The notes under the pieces: model-generated
Told to the model about the DNA's origin: nothing
Seen by the model: only the letters and a program-made list of their open reading frames with translations
Database searches by the model: none
Source: a virus
IMG/VR virus record: IMGVR_UViG_3300042332_001447
Coordinates: 31,774 to 95,773 of that record
Length of the DNA: 64,000 bases
Direction: 5' to 3' (one strand)
Shown here: positions 29,326 to 36,337 of the stretch, piece by piece
Layout of the letters: every line of letters begins with the position of its first letter
Position numbering within the stretch: position 1 is the stretch's first letter
Made by a program: the position numbers and the translations under genes

Positions 29326-29679
29326 TTAATTCTCCTGTACTGTAATCTGCTCAATTATAGACTTAACAACCTCAGATTTGAGTAAACGAATCTTTGTGCC
29401 TGTTACTAATTTACCTGTAGGATTTATAATATCGTTAGCACTAACTATTACCCACCAGAGATTTGGTGTACGATAGGCTTTATAAGAAATATAAGGCCAG
29501 GTATCTTCCTCTTGTATAACATATTCATTATAATAACCTTTCGGTAAATTACTCGGTACTACAACTGTTTGTAATATATTATAAAAATATTTTGAATCTT
29601 CATCTGAATACACGTTAAAAATATTTTCAAGATTTTCTACTTTAAGATTTTTTAAATCGTTTATTTGATTCTGCTTCAT
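29326..29679 (-). CDS. LysM-like baseplate protein (gp53-like)
   Basis: A 117-residue protein with a LysM-like core (EYVIQEEDTWPYISYKAYRTPNLWWVIVSANDI, then GTKIRLL), the module of T4 gp53, where it clamps the wedge. I chose ATG 29679. It has a strong GAGGAG site 7 bases upstream and lies just after the preceding stop codon, whereas the longer frame to 29733 overlaps the upstream gene by over 50 bases. Three bases separate its stop from the start of the hub gene. Confidence 0.6.
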   Translation of the reverse strand: MKQNQINDLKNLKVENLENIFNVYSDEDSKYFYNILQTVVVPSNLPKGYYNEYVIQEEDTWPYISYKAYRTPNLWWVIVSANDIINPTGKLVTGTKIRLLKSEVVKSIIEQITVQEN

Positions 29680-29680
29680 A

Positions 29681-30652
29681 TTAATCTCCTCTTCCAGGGC
29701 TTTGTAATTTTGTAAAAACTTTAGGATTTTCAATTTGTTGAAATAGGTTTTTACTCGGCATAACCATATCTGTTAAAGTTATAGTTACGTCGTACGCATC
29801 CGGTACAACACAACTCATATTTTTATCTAACAAGGGTAATTTTCTCATATTGCCTTTATTACCTATCGTAATATTTGTAACACAGGATGCATAACTATAA
29901 TGCTGACCTGGTACGAGTACTTCATAGAAAACGGGCGGTAAACTGGTTATTAAATCTCTTTTATTATATAAATTCTGATTTACTAGTAACATACATAGTT
30001 CTCTGTTTAATATCCAGTCATCAGGTGCAAGAGTATTAAAGAGTGAAAATTTTATATCTATACTTCTTTCGCTATGGGATTCCCACATTTTCGGTCTGTC
30101 CGTAGCGCCAACCTTTGGATAACCACCGAGAGTTGCAAGACCGGTACCGAGTGCTTGTTTGAGCATCTCAGCACCCGTACCTAATGCATTTGCAGCTTCA
30201 CTGCCAGCTATTAACCCGGTTAACCCTTTTGCAGCTTTACCTATACCTTCTACCTGATCTAAAGCTGTCCACTGAGCTGTTGTTACCTGAAAATTGATAT
30301 CAGAAAAATAAGGCATGTAATATTTAAACCCTGTAGGATTGTCTTTAGGGAACAAATTTTGATAGGGTTCTAACGGATCGTCTTGACCGAAAAGAGAATA
30401 TTCTAAAGCATTACCCGCACCTCGAGCGTATCTATACGCAGCTCTCTTAAGAGTTCCCTCATTGAATTCATACTCTTTTAATATAACATATGGAGTATCT
30501 TTTCTTGCTTCTTTCGGTGCAAGAGTCCACGGAAAATCGTTCGTTACGTTTATATCGCTACCGTAATCACTAGGGGTATATAGTTTTGCAAGCCCTGCTT
30601 GGCCTTGACTCCAAGTCATACTTTGATCTCTCTCTGCGTATATTTTTTTCAT
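29681..30652 (-). CDS. Tail tube cap / initiator protein (gp48/gp54-like)
   Basis: A 323-residue protein whose C-terminal half fits the tube-fold pattern of gp48/gp54: SIDIKFSLFNTLAPDDWILNRELC, then VFYEVLVPGQHYSYASCVTNITIG, MRKLPL and VPDAYDVTITLTDMVMPSKNL. The N-terminal part contains a Gly/Ala-rich hydrophobic stretch (GIGKAAKGLTGLIAGSEAANAL), similar to that of gp48. These proteins sit on the hub and start tube polymerisation. It lies directly downstream of the tape-measure candidate, as 48 follows 29 in T4. Confidence 0.5.
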   Translation of the reverse strand: MKKIYAERDQSMTWSQGQAGLAKLYTPSDYGSDINVTNDFPWTLAPKEARKDTPYVILKEYEFNEGTLKRAAYRYARGAGNALEYSLFGQDDPLEPYQNLFPKDNPTGFKYYMPYFSDINFQVTTAQWTALDQVEGIGKAAKGLTGLIAGSEAANALGTGAEMLKQALGTGLATLGGYPKVGATDRPKMWESHSERSIDIKFSLFNTLAPDDWILNRELCMLLVNQNLYNKRDLITSLPPVFYEVLVPGQHYSYASCVTNITIGNKGNMRKLPLLDKNMSCVVPDAYDVTITLTDMVMPSKNLFQQIENPKVFTKLQSPGRGD

Positions 30653-30660
30653 ATATTATT

Positions 30661-32454
30661 TTAAGCTACTGCAAAATTAGATCTAACTGCTCGAATAGGG
30701 TCAAAGTTGTTACTAGCTATTTGAGACATTGAAGGAGAATTGTTTTGGGCTTGTTGCTGAGGTATAATAAGAGGTTGTATAGAGGGTGTTTTAGAGTTAC
30801 CTAATGCCCCTGCAAGCTTTAGAATAGCCTGTGTCAGATTTGCAATTTGACTATTGGTATTATTTGTGTTAGCTGCAATTGTTTCTAGTATTGCTGAAGA
30901 TTTATCTGTTACTGGTTTAGCGGGTTCCTGAATTGGTGTGAATTTTTGTGCTGGCGTATCAGCTGGTAAGACCGTAGGCGGTGTAGGTGAAATACTAGGT
31001 ACATCTTCAGTCATATTATTTACTTTAGAAACTTCAGGAGATACAGTCTCATTATTAGCGTTATATGCGTCTCGTCCAGCTATTAAAGCATCTAAGCCAA
31101 ATGACGCTGCAGTACCGTAGCCTGGTATAGTACTTGCTGCTCCTGAAGCAAACTCCAGGCCTGCTCCTGCCCAGTCGCCACTTAATGCTCTTTGTGCACC
31201 AGCACCTATTCCAGCAACCAAGCCAACACCCGGTATTTTTTTAAGTAAGGATTTACCTAATGCTTTGGCGCCTACTTTAGCAGTTTCTTTACCAGCAACT
31301 TCTGTACCTGCTTTAACAACCTCTTTATCCATTACTTCTTTTCCAACTGACTTAGTACTAGTCTCTAAAACTTCTTTTGCTCCAACTTTAGTACTTTCTT
31401 TACTAACAGGTTTTGCTTCAGTTTCTAATGCTTCTTTTGTTTCGGTTTTAACTTTCTTTTTATTAGCTGTCTTTGCTTCCGGCTCTGAACCTTCTTTTTT
31501 CACCGGCTTAACATTCTCTTTCTTAGAGGGAGCTGTAGATGTTTTCTTACTAGACGGTTCTTTTGTGGTTGGTCTCGTAGAACTAGGTTTACCTGGTGCA
31601 GGTATCTTAGATTTAAATAAATCTTTTAAATACTTAATACCCACTAGTGTACCTAATATACCTGAGCCTGAACCTGAGCCTTCTTCTTCATTACTTGTTT
31701 TTTTAGCTGCTGTTAAGGATGATCCTACAGCTTTTGATAAACCACTTTCAATTGCAGTTTGTATGTTCTTAAAAACATCGGGGGATATTTTATCTATAGA
31801 TACGCTTTGAATTGATTCTTCATCTTTAATTAAATCTAACTGCTGTTCATTAGATTCGTTATCATTAACTTTAGAGCGTAGCGCTTCGAGTTTATCGTTA
31901 TCTACTTGTACTTCTTCAAGTTTTTTAGAATATTTTTCAAAAGGTTTAAATAATTCTTGCATAATACCTTTTGCATTATCCAGAGGGGTTTTACTCGTAG
32001 CAGATTCTTTTAATTTATTAAAATATGATGTTTTTTCACCATTTGCTGTCTCTCTTTGTTTGAGAAGAGCTTGTGTGATACCTATTAAACCTTTATCTTT
32101 TTCTTTTAAAAGTTGCTGAAAGATATTTTTTGGCTGCTTGTCACTTGATGTAAACTCAACAGGACGTTCTTCAAGAAATTTATTTGATTTTTCTTTAGCA
32201 GGTTCATATTGAGAAACAGCTTCTTCTTTATTTTTTTTAACTTGTTTTTTAGAAATTGCGTTAAAAACATTCTCAACTACACCGCCTTGGGTAGCTGGTT
32301 TTTCGTTTAACTGACCGTACTTTGCATTTATATCCTTAGCTATACTACCAATAAATTTCTGCACTAACTTATTATCTACATCATAAGTAGATAGAACTTC
32401 CATTACAAAGCTATGAAGTTCTTTTTTAGTCTTTTTTGTTAAAGTAGCTGCCAC
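30661..32454 (-). CDS. Tape-measure / hub protein candidate (gp29-like position)
   Basis: A 597-residue protein, close to T4 gp29 (590 aa). Residues 1-260 are helical and charged. Residues about 280-390 are a disordered Lys/Glu/Pro/Ser/Thr-rich linker with repeats such as KETAKVGAKAL. Residues 390-470 are hydrophobic Gly/Ala-rich (PGVGLVAGIGAGAQRAL), as in tape-measure proteins that insert into membranes. The C-terminus is Gln/Pro-rich. The start is GTG at 32454 and forms the edge of an 18-base palindrome. Function is inferred from size, composition and place between gp26-like and gp48/54-like genes. Confidence 0.45.
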   Translation of the reverse strand: MAATLTKKTKKELHSFVMEVLSTYDVDNKLVQKFIGSIAKDINAKYGQLNEKPATQGGVVENVFNAISKKQVKKNKEEAVSQYEPAKEKSNKFLEERPVEFTSSDKQPKNIFQQLLKEKDKGLIGITQALLKQRETANGEKTSYFNKLKESATSKTPLDNAKGIMQELFKPFEKYSKKLEEVQVDNDKLEALRSKVNDNESNEQQLDLIKDEESIQSVSIDKISPDVFKNIQTAIESGLSKAVGSSLTAAKKTSNEEEGSGSGSGILGTLVGIKYLKDLFKSKIPAPGKPSSTRPTTKEPSSKKTSTAPSKKENVKPVKKEGSEPEAKTANKKKVKTETKEALETEAKPVSKESTKVGAKEVLETSTKSVGKEVMDKEVVKAGTEVAGKETAKVGAKALGKSLLKKIPGVGLVAGIGAGAQRALSGDWAGAGLEFASGAASTIPGYGTAASFGLDALIAGRDAYNANNETVSPEVSKVNNMTEDVPSISPTPPTVLPADTPAQKFTPIQEPAKPVTDKSSAILETIAANTNNTNSQIANLTQAILKLAGALGNSKTPSIQPLIIPQQQAQNNSPSMSQIASNNFDPIRAVRSNFAVA

Positions 32455-32471
32455 ATGATTATTTAATCATG
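32454..32471 (-). promoter_or_regulatory. Start-site palindrome of the tape-measure candidate
   Basis: CATGATTA-TT-TAATCATG is a perfect 8-bp stem with a 2-base centre. Its 3' arm on the minus strand contains the first base of the GTG start and an out-of-frame ATG. A folded mRNA would hide the start. Late T4 genes use such start-site hairpins to block translation from early transcripts; that role here is inferred. Confidence 0.4.
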
Positions 32472-32499
32472 AAACGGGAGATGATTTAACTTTTAATTT

Positions 32500-33324
32500 T
32501 CAAAAGTTAAAAAGAGCTCCTGTGAGCGGTAATTCTTTTGAAAGAATAGCGTGTTTTTCATCACAAACACCGTCATTATTTATAAAAACAGTGGTTAATG
32601 AATTTAAAGGCTGTTTAATTTTTTCTATACTTTTGATAACATCATTAATAACACTAGATGGTATTTGTTTTATTAACTGCAATCTTTCCTCAACAACAAG
32701 TTTATTTGTAGATATACGTTTATCTTTAAATGAGATTACCTGTATATATTTTGTTATTTCTTTTAAAAAGAAATTTTCAACAGTCTTCTCTGGAGACTGA
32801 GTGTTTTCTAATGCTTGAAAGTATTCTTCGAGAAGAACTTCTGTAAATATAGTAGGTATAGAGCACAGTACGTTAATTTCATTACTATTTACAGATAGAG
32901 GTGGTAATGGTAGTAAGTTTTTACAATTTTTCTCAAAATGTTCTGTAAAAGAAACTTCTACTTTATTGGTTTTAAGTTCGTATGTTTCTATCTCTTCTGC
33001 TGTAAAATAAAATGTGTACATATCTGATACACTTACTTGTTTTGTTTTTAATACTAAATAACCGATATCGAACATTGATAGAGCTTTTAAATCGATATCT
33101 GGTGTTAAATTATTTTCATGAATAATAGTTAAAAATGATTTATAAAACTCTGCACTCGTATTACTTGTGTCAACTGTATAGGCTGCTAATATTTTATTAA
33201 ATTGTTCTGTATTTAACTGTTTTAACTGCAAGCTTTGCTGGGCGTGCGGCAAGAAAACATCATATGTTGAATTTTCTGAAAACTGTGTTAAAGCGTTTAA
33301 AAATTCTGAAAATTCTGTATCCAT
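32500..33324 (-). CDS. Baseplate hub assembly protein candidate (gp26/gp51-like), paralogue 1
   Basis: A 274-residue helical protein with the layout of T4-type hub assembly proteins. The segment LKQLNTEQFNKILAAY, then YKSFLTIIHENN, DIDLKALSMFDIGYLVLKTKQVS is followed by a beta-rich middle (TNKVEVSFTEHFEKNC) and a helical C-terminus. The next gene upstream has the same order of elements, so the two look like diverged duplicates. An exact TATAAATA lies 9 bases before the ATG. No Shine-Dalgarno sequence is present. Confidence 0.4.
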   Translation of the reverse strand: MDTEFSEFLNALTQFSENSTYDVFLPHAQQSLQLKQLNTEQFNKILAAYTVDTSNTSAEFYKSFLTIIHENNLTPDIDLKALSMFDIGYLVLKTKQVSVSDMYTFYFTAEEIETYELKTNKVEVSFTEHFEKNCKNLLPLPPLSVNSNEINVLCSIPTIFTEVLLEEYFQALENTQSPEKTVENFFLKEITKYIQVISFKDKRISTNKLVVEERLQLIKQIPSSVINDVIKSIEKIKQPLNSLTTVFINNDGVCDEKHAILSKELPLTGALFNF

Positions 33325-33333
33325 ATATTAAAC

Positions 33334-33341
33334 TATTTATA
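33334..33341 (-). promoter_or_regulatory. T4-type late promoter box TATAAATA
   Basis: The exact octamer ends 9 bases before the ATG at 33324. It would produce a leader of only about 2-3 bases for the hub assembly gene and could drive the downstream hub operon. Confidence 0.5.
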
Positions 33342-33366
33342 CTTGTAACTTAAAAACTCAATGGAG

Positions 33367-34245
33367 TTATAACTGCATTATTGAAGCTTCGTTTGTTTCA
33401 TTAGCTTTTTCAGTTACAAACGTTTTTTCAAGTTGTTTCATAAAAATATTATATTCCCCGGGTGTACAATTTTCTATATAATCTGCTGATATATTGCTAT
33501 GCTTGGACAGCATAAAAATATTTTCATATATTGCTGTTATATCTTCACTAAAAATAATTTTAAAAAGAGATATTATATATTCTGGGGTTATGTTGATAGG
33601 TATTTTTACTCTTTTATCTATTTTAAGATACTCTAATAAATTAACTGGTTCAAGTTTCTTTTTAACAGCATTAAATCTTTCTCTGACACCTAGCGCGGCT
33701 TTTATAGGTAGCTTGTTAAAAACTTCTATTTTTTTCTCATACGATATTTTATTGTAATCTATTTTTCTATGATCGCCTATAATAACACTCTCAATTACAG
33801 AGCAGGGTAAGTACGTAGGAGGTAAACAAAATATATCTTTTAAGACAGGTATTTTAAAGTTAATTGTTATGTCTTTAGTAATATATGCAGTTTGTAGTTC
33901 TTTAAAGTTTAATTTATCAATTGTTTCTGCGAAAAATAAGAGATTTGCCTGAATATTGGTTTGCTTATCATTTACCGTTGCAATAAGATCTACAATATTA
34001 GGGGAACTTAAGCACTTTATTTGAATTAATAGGCAAATAAAATCTAAAAAATTTAAAGATTCTACTCGTTCAAGCTGTAAGTCTGTTTTATTTGCTACAA
34101 AAGAATTAATGTTATCAATAAAATCTGAAGGAGCACTTTCACATAATAATAAATTTTTAAGTATAAACTTTAAATCTCTTACAGAGTATTCAGCAATCAT
34201 AACATTTTTATCTTTAATGTTAATTTTTACACCAAAAGTATTCAT
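33367..34245 (-). CDS. Baseplate hub assembly protein candidate (gp26/gp51-like), paralogue 2
   Basis: A 292-residue helical protein with the same layout as the following gene: an N-terminal strand pair, then YSVRDLKFILKNLLL, DIFCLPPTYLPCSVIESVII in the middle (compare NVLCSIPTIFTEVLLEEYF in the neighbour) and LNFLDFICLLIQIKCLS (compare LSMFDIGYLVLKTKQVS). The parallel order supports an old tandem duplication. T4 gp26 and gp51 are both small hub-assembly proteins. Its ATG overlaps the stop of the 74-aa gene (34242-34245). Confidence 0.4.
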   Translation of the reverse strand: MNTFGVKINIKDKNVMIAEYSVRDLKFILKNLLLCESAPSDFIDNINSFVANKTDLQLERVESLNFLDFICLLIQIKCLSSPNIVDLIATVNDKQTNIQANLLFFAETIDKLNFKELQTAYITKDITINFKIPVLKDIFCLPPTYLPCSVIESVIIGDHRKIDYNKISYEKKIEVFNKLPIKAALGVRERFNAVKKKLEPVNLLEYLKIDKRVKIPINITPEYIISLFKIIFSEDITAIYENIFMLSKHSNISADYIENCTPGEYNIFMKQLEKTFVTEKANETNEASIMQL

Positions 34246-34466
34246 AATGATGGCGGAGTAGATGCTTTGTTAATCTGTTCTTTACTCGTTTCCTTTGTTT
34301 GAGGAGCTTTATTTACCAGGGTCTGTTTGAGAATATTATTTACATTTTCTGCTGCTTTTGTATTTCCGTACATAATTGCATTAGCGTTATAATTTTCTAC
34401 AATCGACTGTCTTTGATTATCGTTTAAATTTTTCCACAATTCAGGCTTAACGCCTCGAGGTAACAT
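34242..34466 (-). CDS. Small protein heading the hub operon (74 aa)
   Basis: A 74-residue hydrophilic protein (MLPRGVKPELWKNLNDNQRQ; C-terminus Lys/Thr/Ser/Pro-rich) that I do not recognise. It is the first gene of the hub operon and is translationally coupled to the next one by a 4-base overlap. A 14-base palindrome (AGGTAGATCTACCT) lies just upstream at about 34476-34489 and could be an operator or a hairpin over the leader. Confidence 0.5.
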   Translation of the reverse strand: MLPRGVKPELWKNLNDNQRQSIVENYNANAIMYGNTKAAENVNNILKQTLVNKAPQTKETSKEQINKASTPPSL

Positions 34467-34540
34467 GGTTGAGGTAGATCTACCTATAGTTATATTATCA
34501 TTCAGCGTTTCTTTTAGTTGTTTGTTTTGTAATTCTTTGA

Positions 34541-34667
34541 GTGAACTACCGAACGACTAAAGATCGTTCGGCTTCAGAACATAAATGTTCTTTCTTTTTA
34601 GACACTTCATAGCCGCTGCTTTTAAATGAATTTAAAAGTCTTATGTCAGCTCCATGCCTGTAATCGA
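34541..34667 (-). repeat. 127-bp repeat, copy 1
   Basis: Matches 63874-64000 at 121 of 127 positions with no gaps. Similarity begins sharply at GTGAAC, with unrelated sequence before it in both copies, so this is an element boundary. Copy 2 reaches the window edge, so the true repeat is longer. Confidence 0.9.
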
Positions 34668-34851
34668 CAGTTCCTGCCGATGAACATCCATAGTATGTTC
34701 TTTTTGCCTTTGATATACTTGGTATCAGCATCCAAAAGGAAGACGGAGTCTTCCTTGCTACGCCACTGAAAGGTCTTTTCATTATTTGTTTTAGATCTGT
34801 TTCCATTGAAGGGGTCTGTTTATATTTATCTCTTTTATTTATCTTTTGCAA
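34546..34851 (-). pseudogene. 101-codon open frame, possible tnpB 3' remnant
   Basis: The frame ends KKEHLCSEAERSLVVR at a TAG inside the closing hairpin. This resembles the way many tnpB genes end, with the last codons overlapping guide RNA and right-end hairpin. The preserved part of copy 2 (63874-64000) keeps the same frame, with three substituted residues. The N-terminal half shows no zinc-finger or RuvC motif, so a working nuclease is excluded. It may instead be a small unknown protein or simply structured RNA. Composition is richer in G and C than the neighbours. Confidence 0.3.
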
Positions 34852-34890
34852 GGCTGAGTTTCATCTGAGTGACTAAAGATCACTCGGCTT

Positions 34891-35649
34891 TCACTCAGTC
34901 CTGAAATGTAAAGCTTTATTGTTTTTGTATAACTGTAAAAGTTTGTTATCCGTAAAGGTGTCAAGAGTGTAGTAATGATATAAAAAACTTACACCTCTTG
35001 TATCAGATCTAATACCTGCTGAATAATTCCACTCCTCAGAGTCAATCTCAATAGGACATGCACCCCAAAACGTATAGTGCTGAGTAACAGTTGGAGGCTC
35101 TTCTGCTGATGTTACACCGAGCTTCCATATAGAAAAATTACATCTATAATTTTCATCTCCCTTTCTAGCTATTAAACCAAGTCTACTAGTAGCTATTACC
35201 CATGCTCTTAACGTATTATCAACAAAACTGATATTAGTATCTAAAAACTGCATCTTCATTGCCGGGTAAACGTCTCTACCCCCGCCAACATAAGAACGTA
35301 AAAACCCGTTCATTTGATCACCTACAGGGTTAACCGTAGTGCTTTCTCCTGGCATTTGTACGGCTTGGACAAACACACATCCTTTACGGGTTTGATAGGT
35401 TTCGTCAACTGTTGCGTTCACACAATCATCTATAACCCATTTACCAGGTTGGGTTGTAGTACCGTATGTTTTTATAGCCTTAACAGGTATAACATCACTT
35501 TTTGCATCAACAGTCTGACCGTTATAGAGTCCTTCAAACTGCAACATCCATTGCGCGCCTTTCGGTATACTACCAGCAGGACTTGCAAGAACTTCATTAA
35601 GAAAATATGGTACTCTACCTGAAAATGGTGTTGCTTGGAACGTAGACAT
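34891..35649 (-). CDS. Tail tube-fold protein (252 aa), possible tube terminator or tube-like paralogue
   Basis: A 252-residue protein that starts MSTFQATPFSGRVPYFLNEV and has a C-terminal strand pattern FWGACPIEIDSEEWNYSAG, then GVSFLYHYYTLDTF, the arrangement seen in gp19-like tube proteins (a 'P-I-x-I' turn and a closing beta-hairpin). It lies next to another tube-like gene. Other options are a tail-completion protein such as gp3 or gp15. A TATAAATA box (35652-35659) sits only 2 bases before the ATG. Its stop codon abuts the opening hairpin of the mini-element. Confidence 0.45.
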   Translation of the reverse strand: MSTFQATPFSGRVPYFLNEVLASPAGSIPKGAQWMLQFEGLYNGQTVDAKSDVIPVKAIKTYGTTTQPGKWVIDDCVNATVDETYQTRKGCVFVQAVQMPGESTTVNPVGDQMNGFLRSYVGGGRDVYPAMKMQFLDTNISFVDNTLRAWVIATSRLGLIARKGDENYRCNFSIWKLGVTSAEEPPTVTQHYTFWGACPIEIDSEEWNYSAGIRSDTRGVSFLYHYYTLDTFTDNKLLQLYKNNKALHFRTE

Positions 35650-35700
35650 GTTATTTATATTTAAGACTACGTAATATGTACCGCACGGGTAAAGTTACCT

Positions 35701-36282
35701 TTAAAACGGGAACATATTTTTTAACATAGACTTCCAACTAGAGCTTGAACCATTCTGTGTTACTTCCCAATACTGGTACGCCATAGTACACTCTATTTTA
35801 ACGACAGAGCCGTTATCTCCTATATCGTACGTAGCTTGCCCGATGTTGGTTAAATACGCACCGACTAAACGATATTGTCTTATAGGGGCTGCGTTAATGT
35901 CTTTCCCAAGCAGATTAATTACTATACTTTGAGACGCTGGTGGGGTTTTGTATGCTCCTCCTGAAATAGATTCATCAAACACGTTGAATGAAGCGTCTTC
36001 AAGTATCGAGCGTAATTTATACTCTTGATCACATCTGAAGGTAATAGACCAGCTATCAGAATTTGGATAACTAGCTGTACCAGGTACGTTAAACTGAAGA
36101 CCCATAAAAGGTACAGGAATATTAGCTATAGAACGACCAGGGAGAGTTGCTGATTCCATATATACAAGTATATCTGGATCAATTAATGAGCCGAGCTGTT
36201 CGACTCTGTACTGAAACGCTCTTGCGAAATCTTGCTTTTGGGCAGCTGAATAAAATTGTGTTATACCTTGTGGAGTAGCCAT
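35701..36282 (-). CDS. Tail tube protein, gp19-like (paralogue)
   Basis: A 193-residue tube-fold protein: AFQYRVEQLGSLIDPDILVYMESATLPGRSIANIPVPFMG, then FNVPGTASYPNSDSWSITFRCDQEYKLRSILED, and a closing RLVGAYLTNIGQATYDIG / IECTMAYQYWEV pair. This is the gp19 pattern ('A-x-x-P-G-R', 'W-x-x-T-F', 'G-A-Y-x-x-x-I'). A second gp19-like gene lies at 42399-42986 next to the sheath. One of the two may be the main tube subunit and the other a tube cap or distal tube protein. Confidence 0.6.
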   Translation of the reverse strand: MATPQGITQFYSAAQKQDFARAFQYRVEQLGSLIDPDILVYMESATLPGRSIANIPVPFMGLQFNVPGTASYPNSDSWSITFRCDQEYKLRSILEDASFNVFDESISGGAYKTPPASQSIVINLLGKDINAAPIRQYRLVGAYLTNIGQATYDIGDNGSVVKIECTMAYQYWEVTQNGSSSSWKSMLKNMFPF

Positions 36283-36337
36283 ATTATTATTTATTCAGTC
36301 AATTGTATTTTTTTATTGAAAGTTACAAATATATTTT

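Larger units (their letters stand above)
34541..34887 (-). mobile_element. Hairpin-rich mini-element resembling the ends of a TnpB-type insertion sequence
   Basis: Read on the minus strand, the element opens with a hairpin (34865-34887) and closes with a hairpin (34549-34571) followed by GGTAGTTCAC. Both hairpins have an 8-bp stem and the same 7-base loop (CTAAAGA on plus), and the stems differ by paired changes. The closing pattern, a stem with a CTTTAG-type loop followed by GTAGTTCAC, is typical of right ends of IS200/IS605-type elements whose tnpB 3' end encodes the guide RNA scaffold. Two further hairpins lie inside (34736-34756 and 34576-34591). No transposase is present. Identity as an IS relic or non-autonomous copy is inference. 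Confidence 0.45.

Noticed and set aside
29680-29733. Longer start for the LysM-like gene at 29733
   Set aside because: The 53-base overlap with the upstream gene is unlikely. ATG 29679 has a GAGGAG site at proper distance.
31265-31810. 181-codon plus-strand frame opposite the tape-measure candidate
   Set aside because: It mirrors the Lys/Glu/Ser-rich linker of the minus-strand gene, has no start context and breaks the operon.
34546-34851. Functional TnpB or other nuclease in the mini-element
   Set aside because: Only 101 codons, with no RuvC or zinc-finger motif. At most a 3' remnant or structured RNA.
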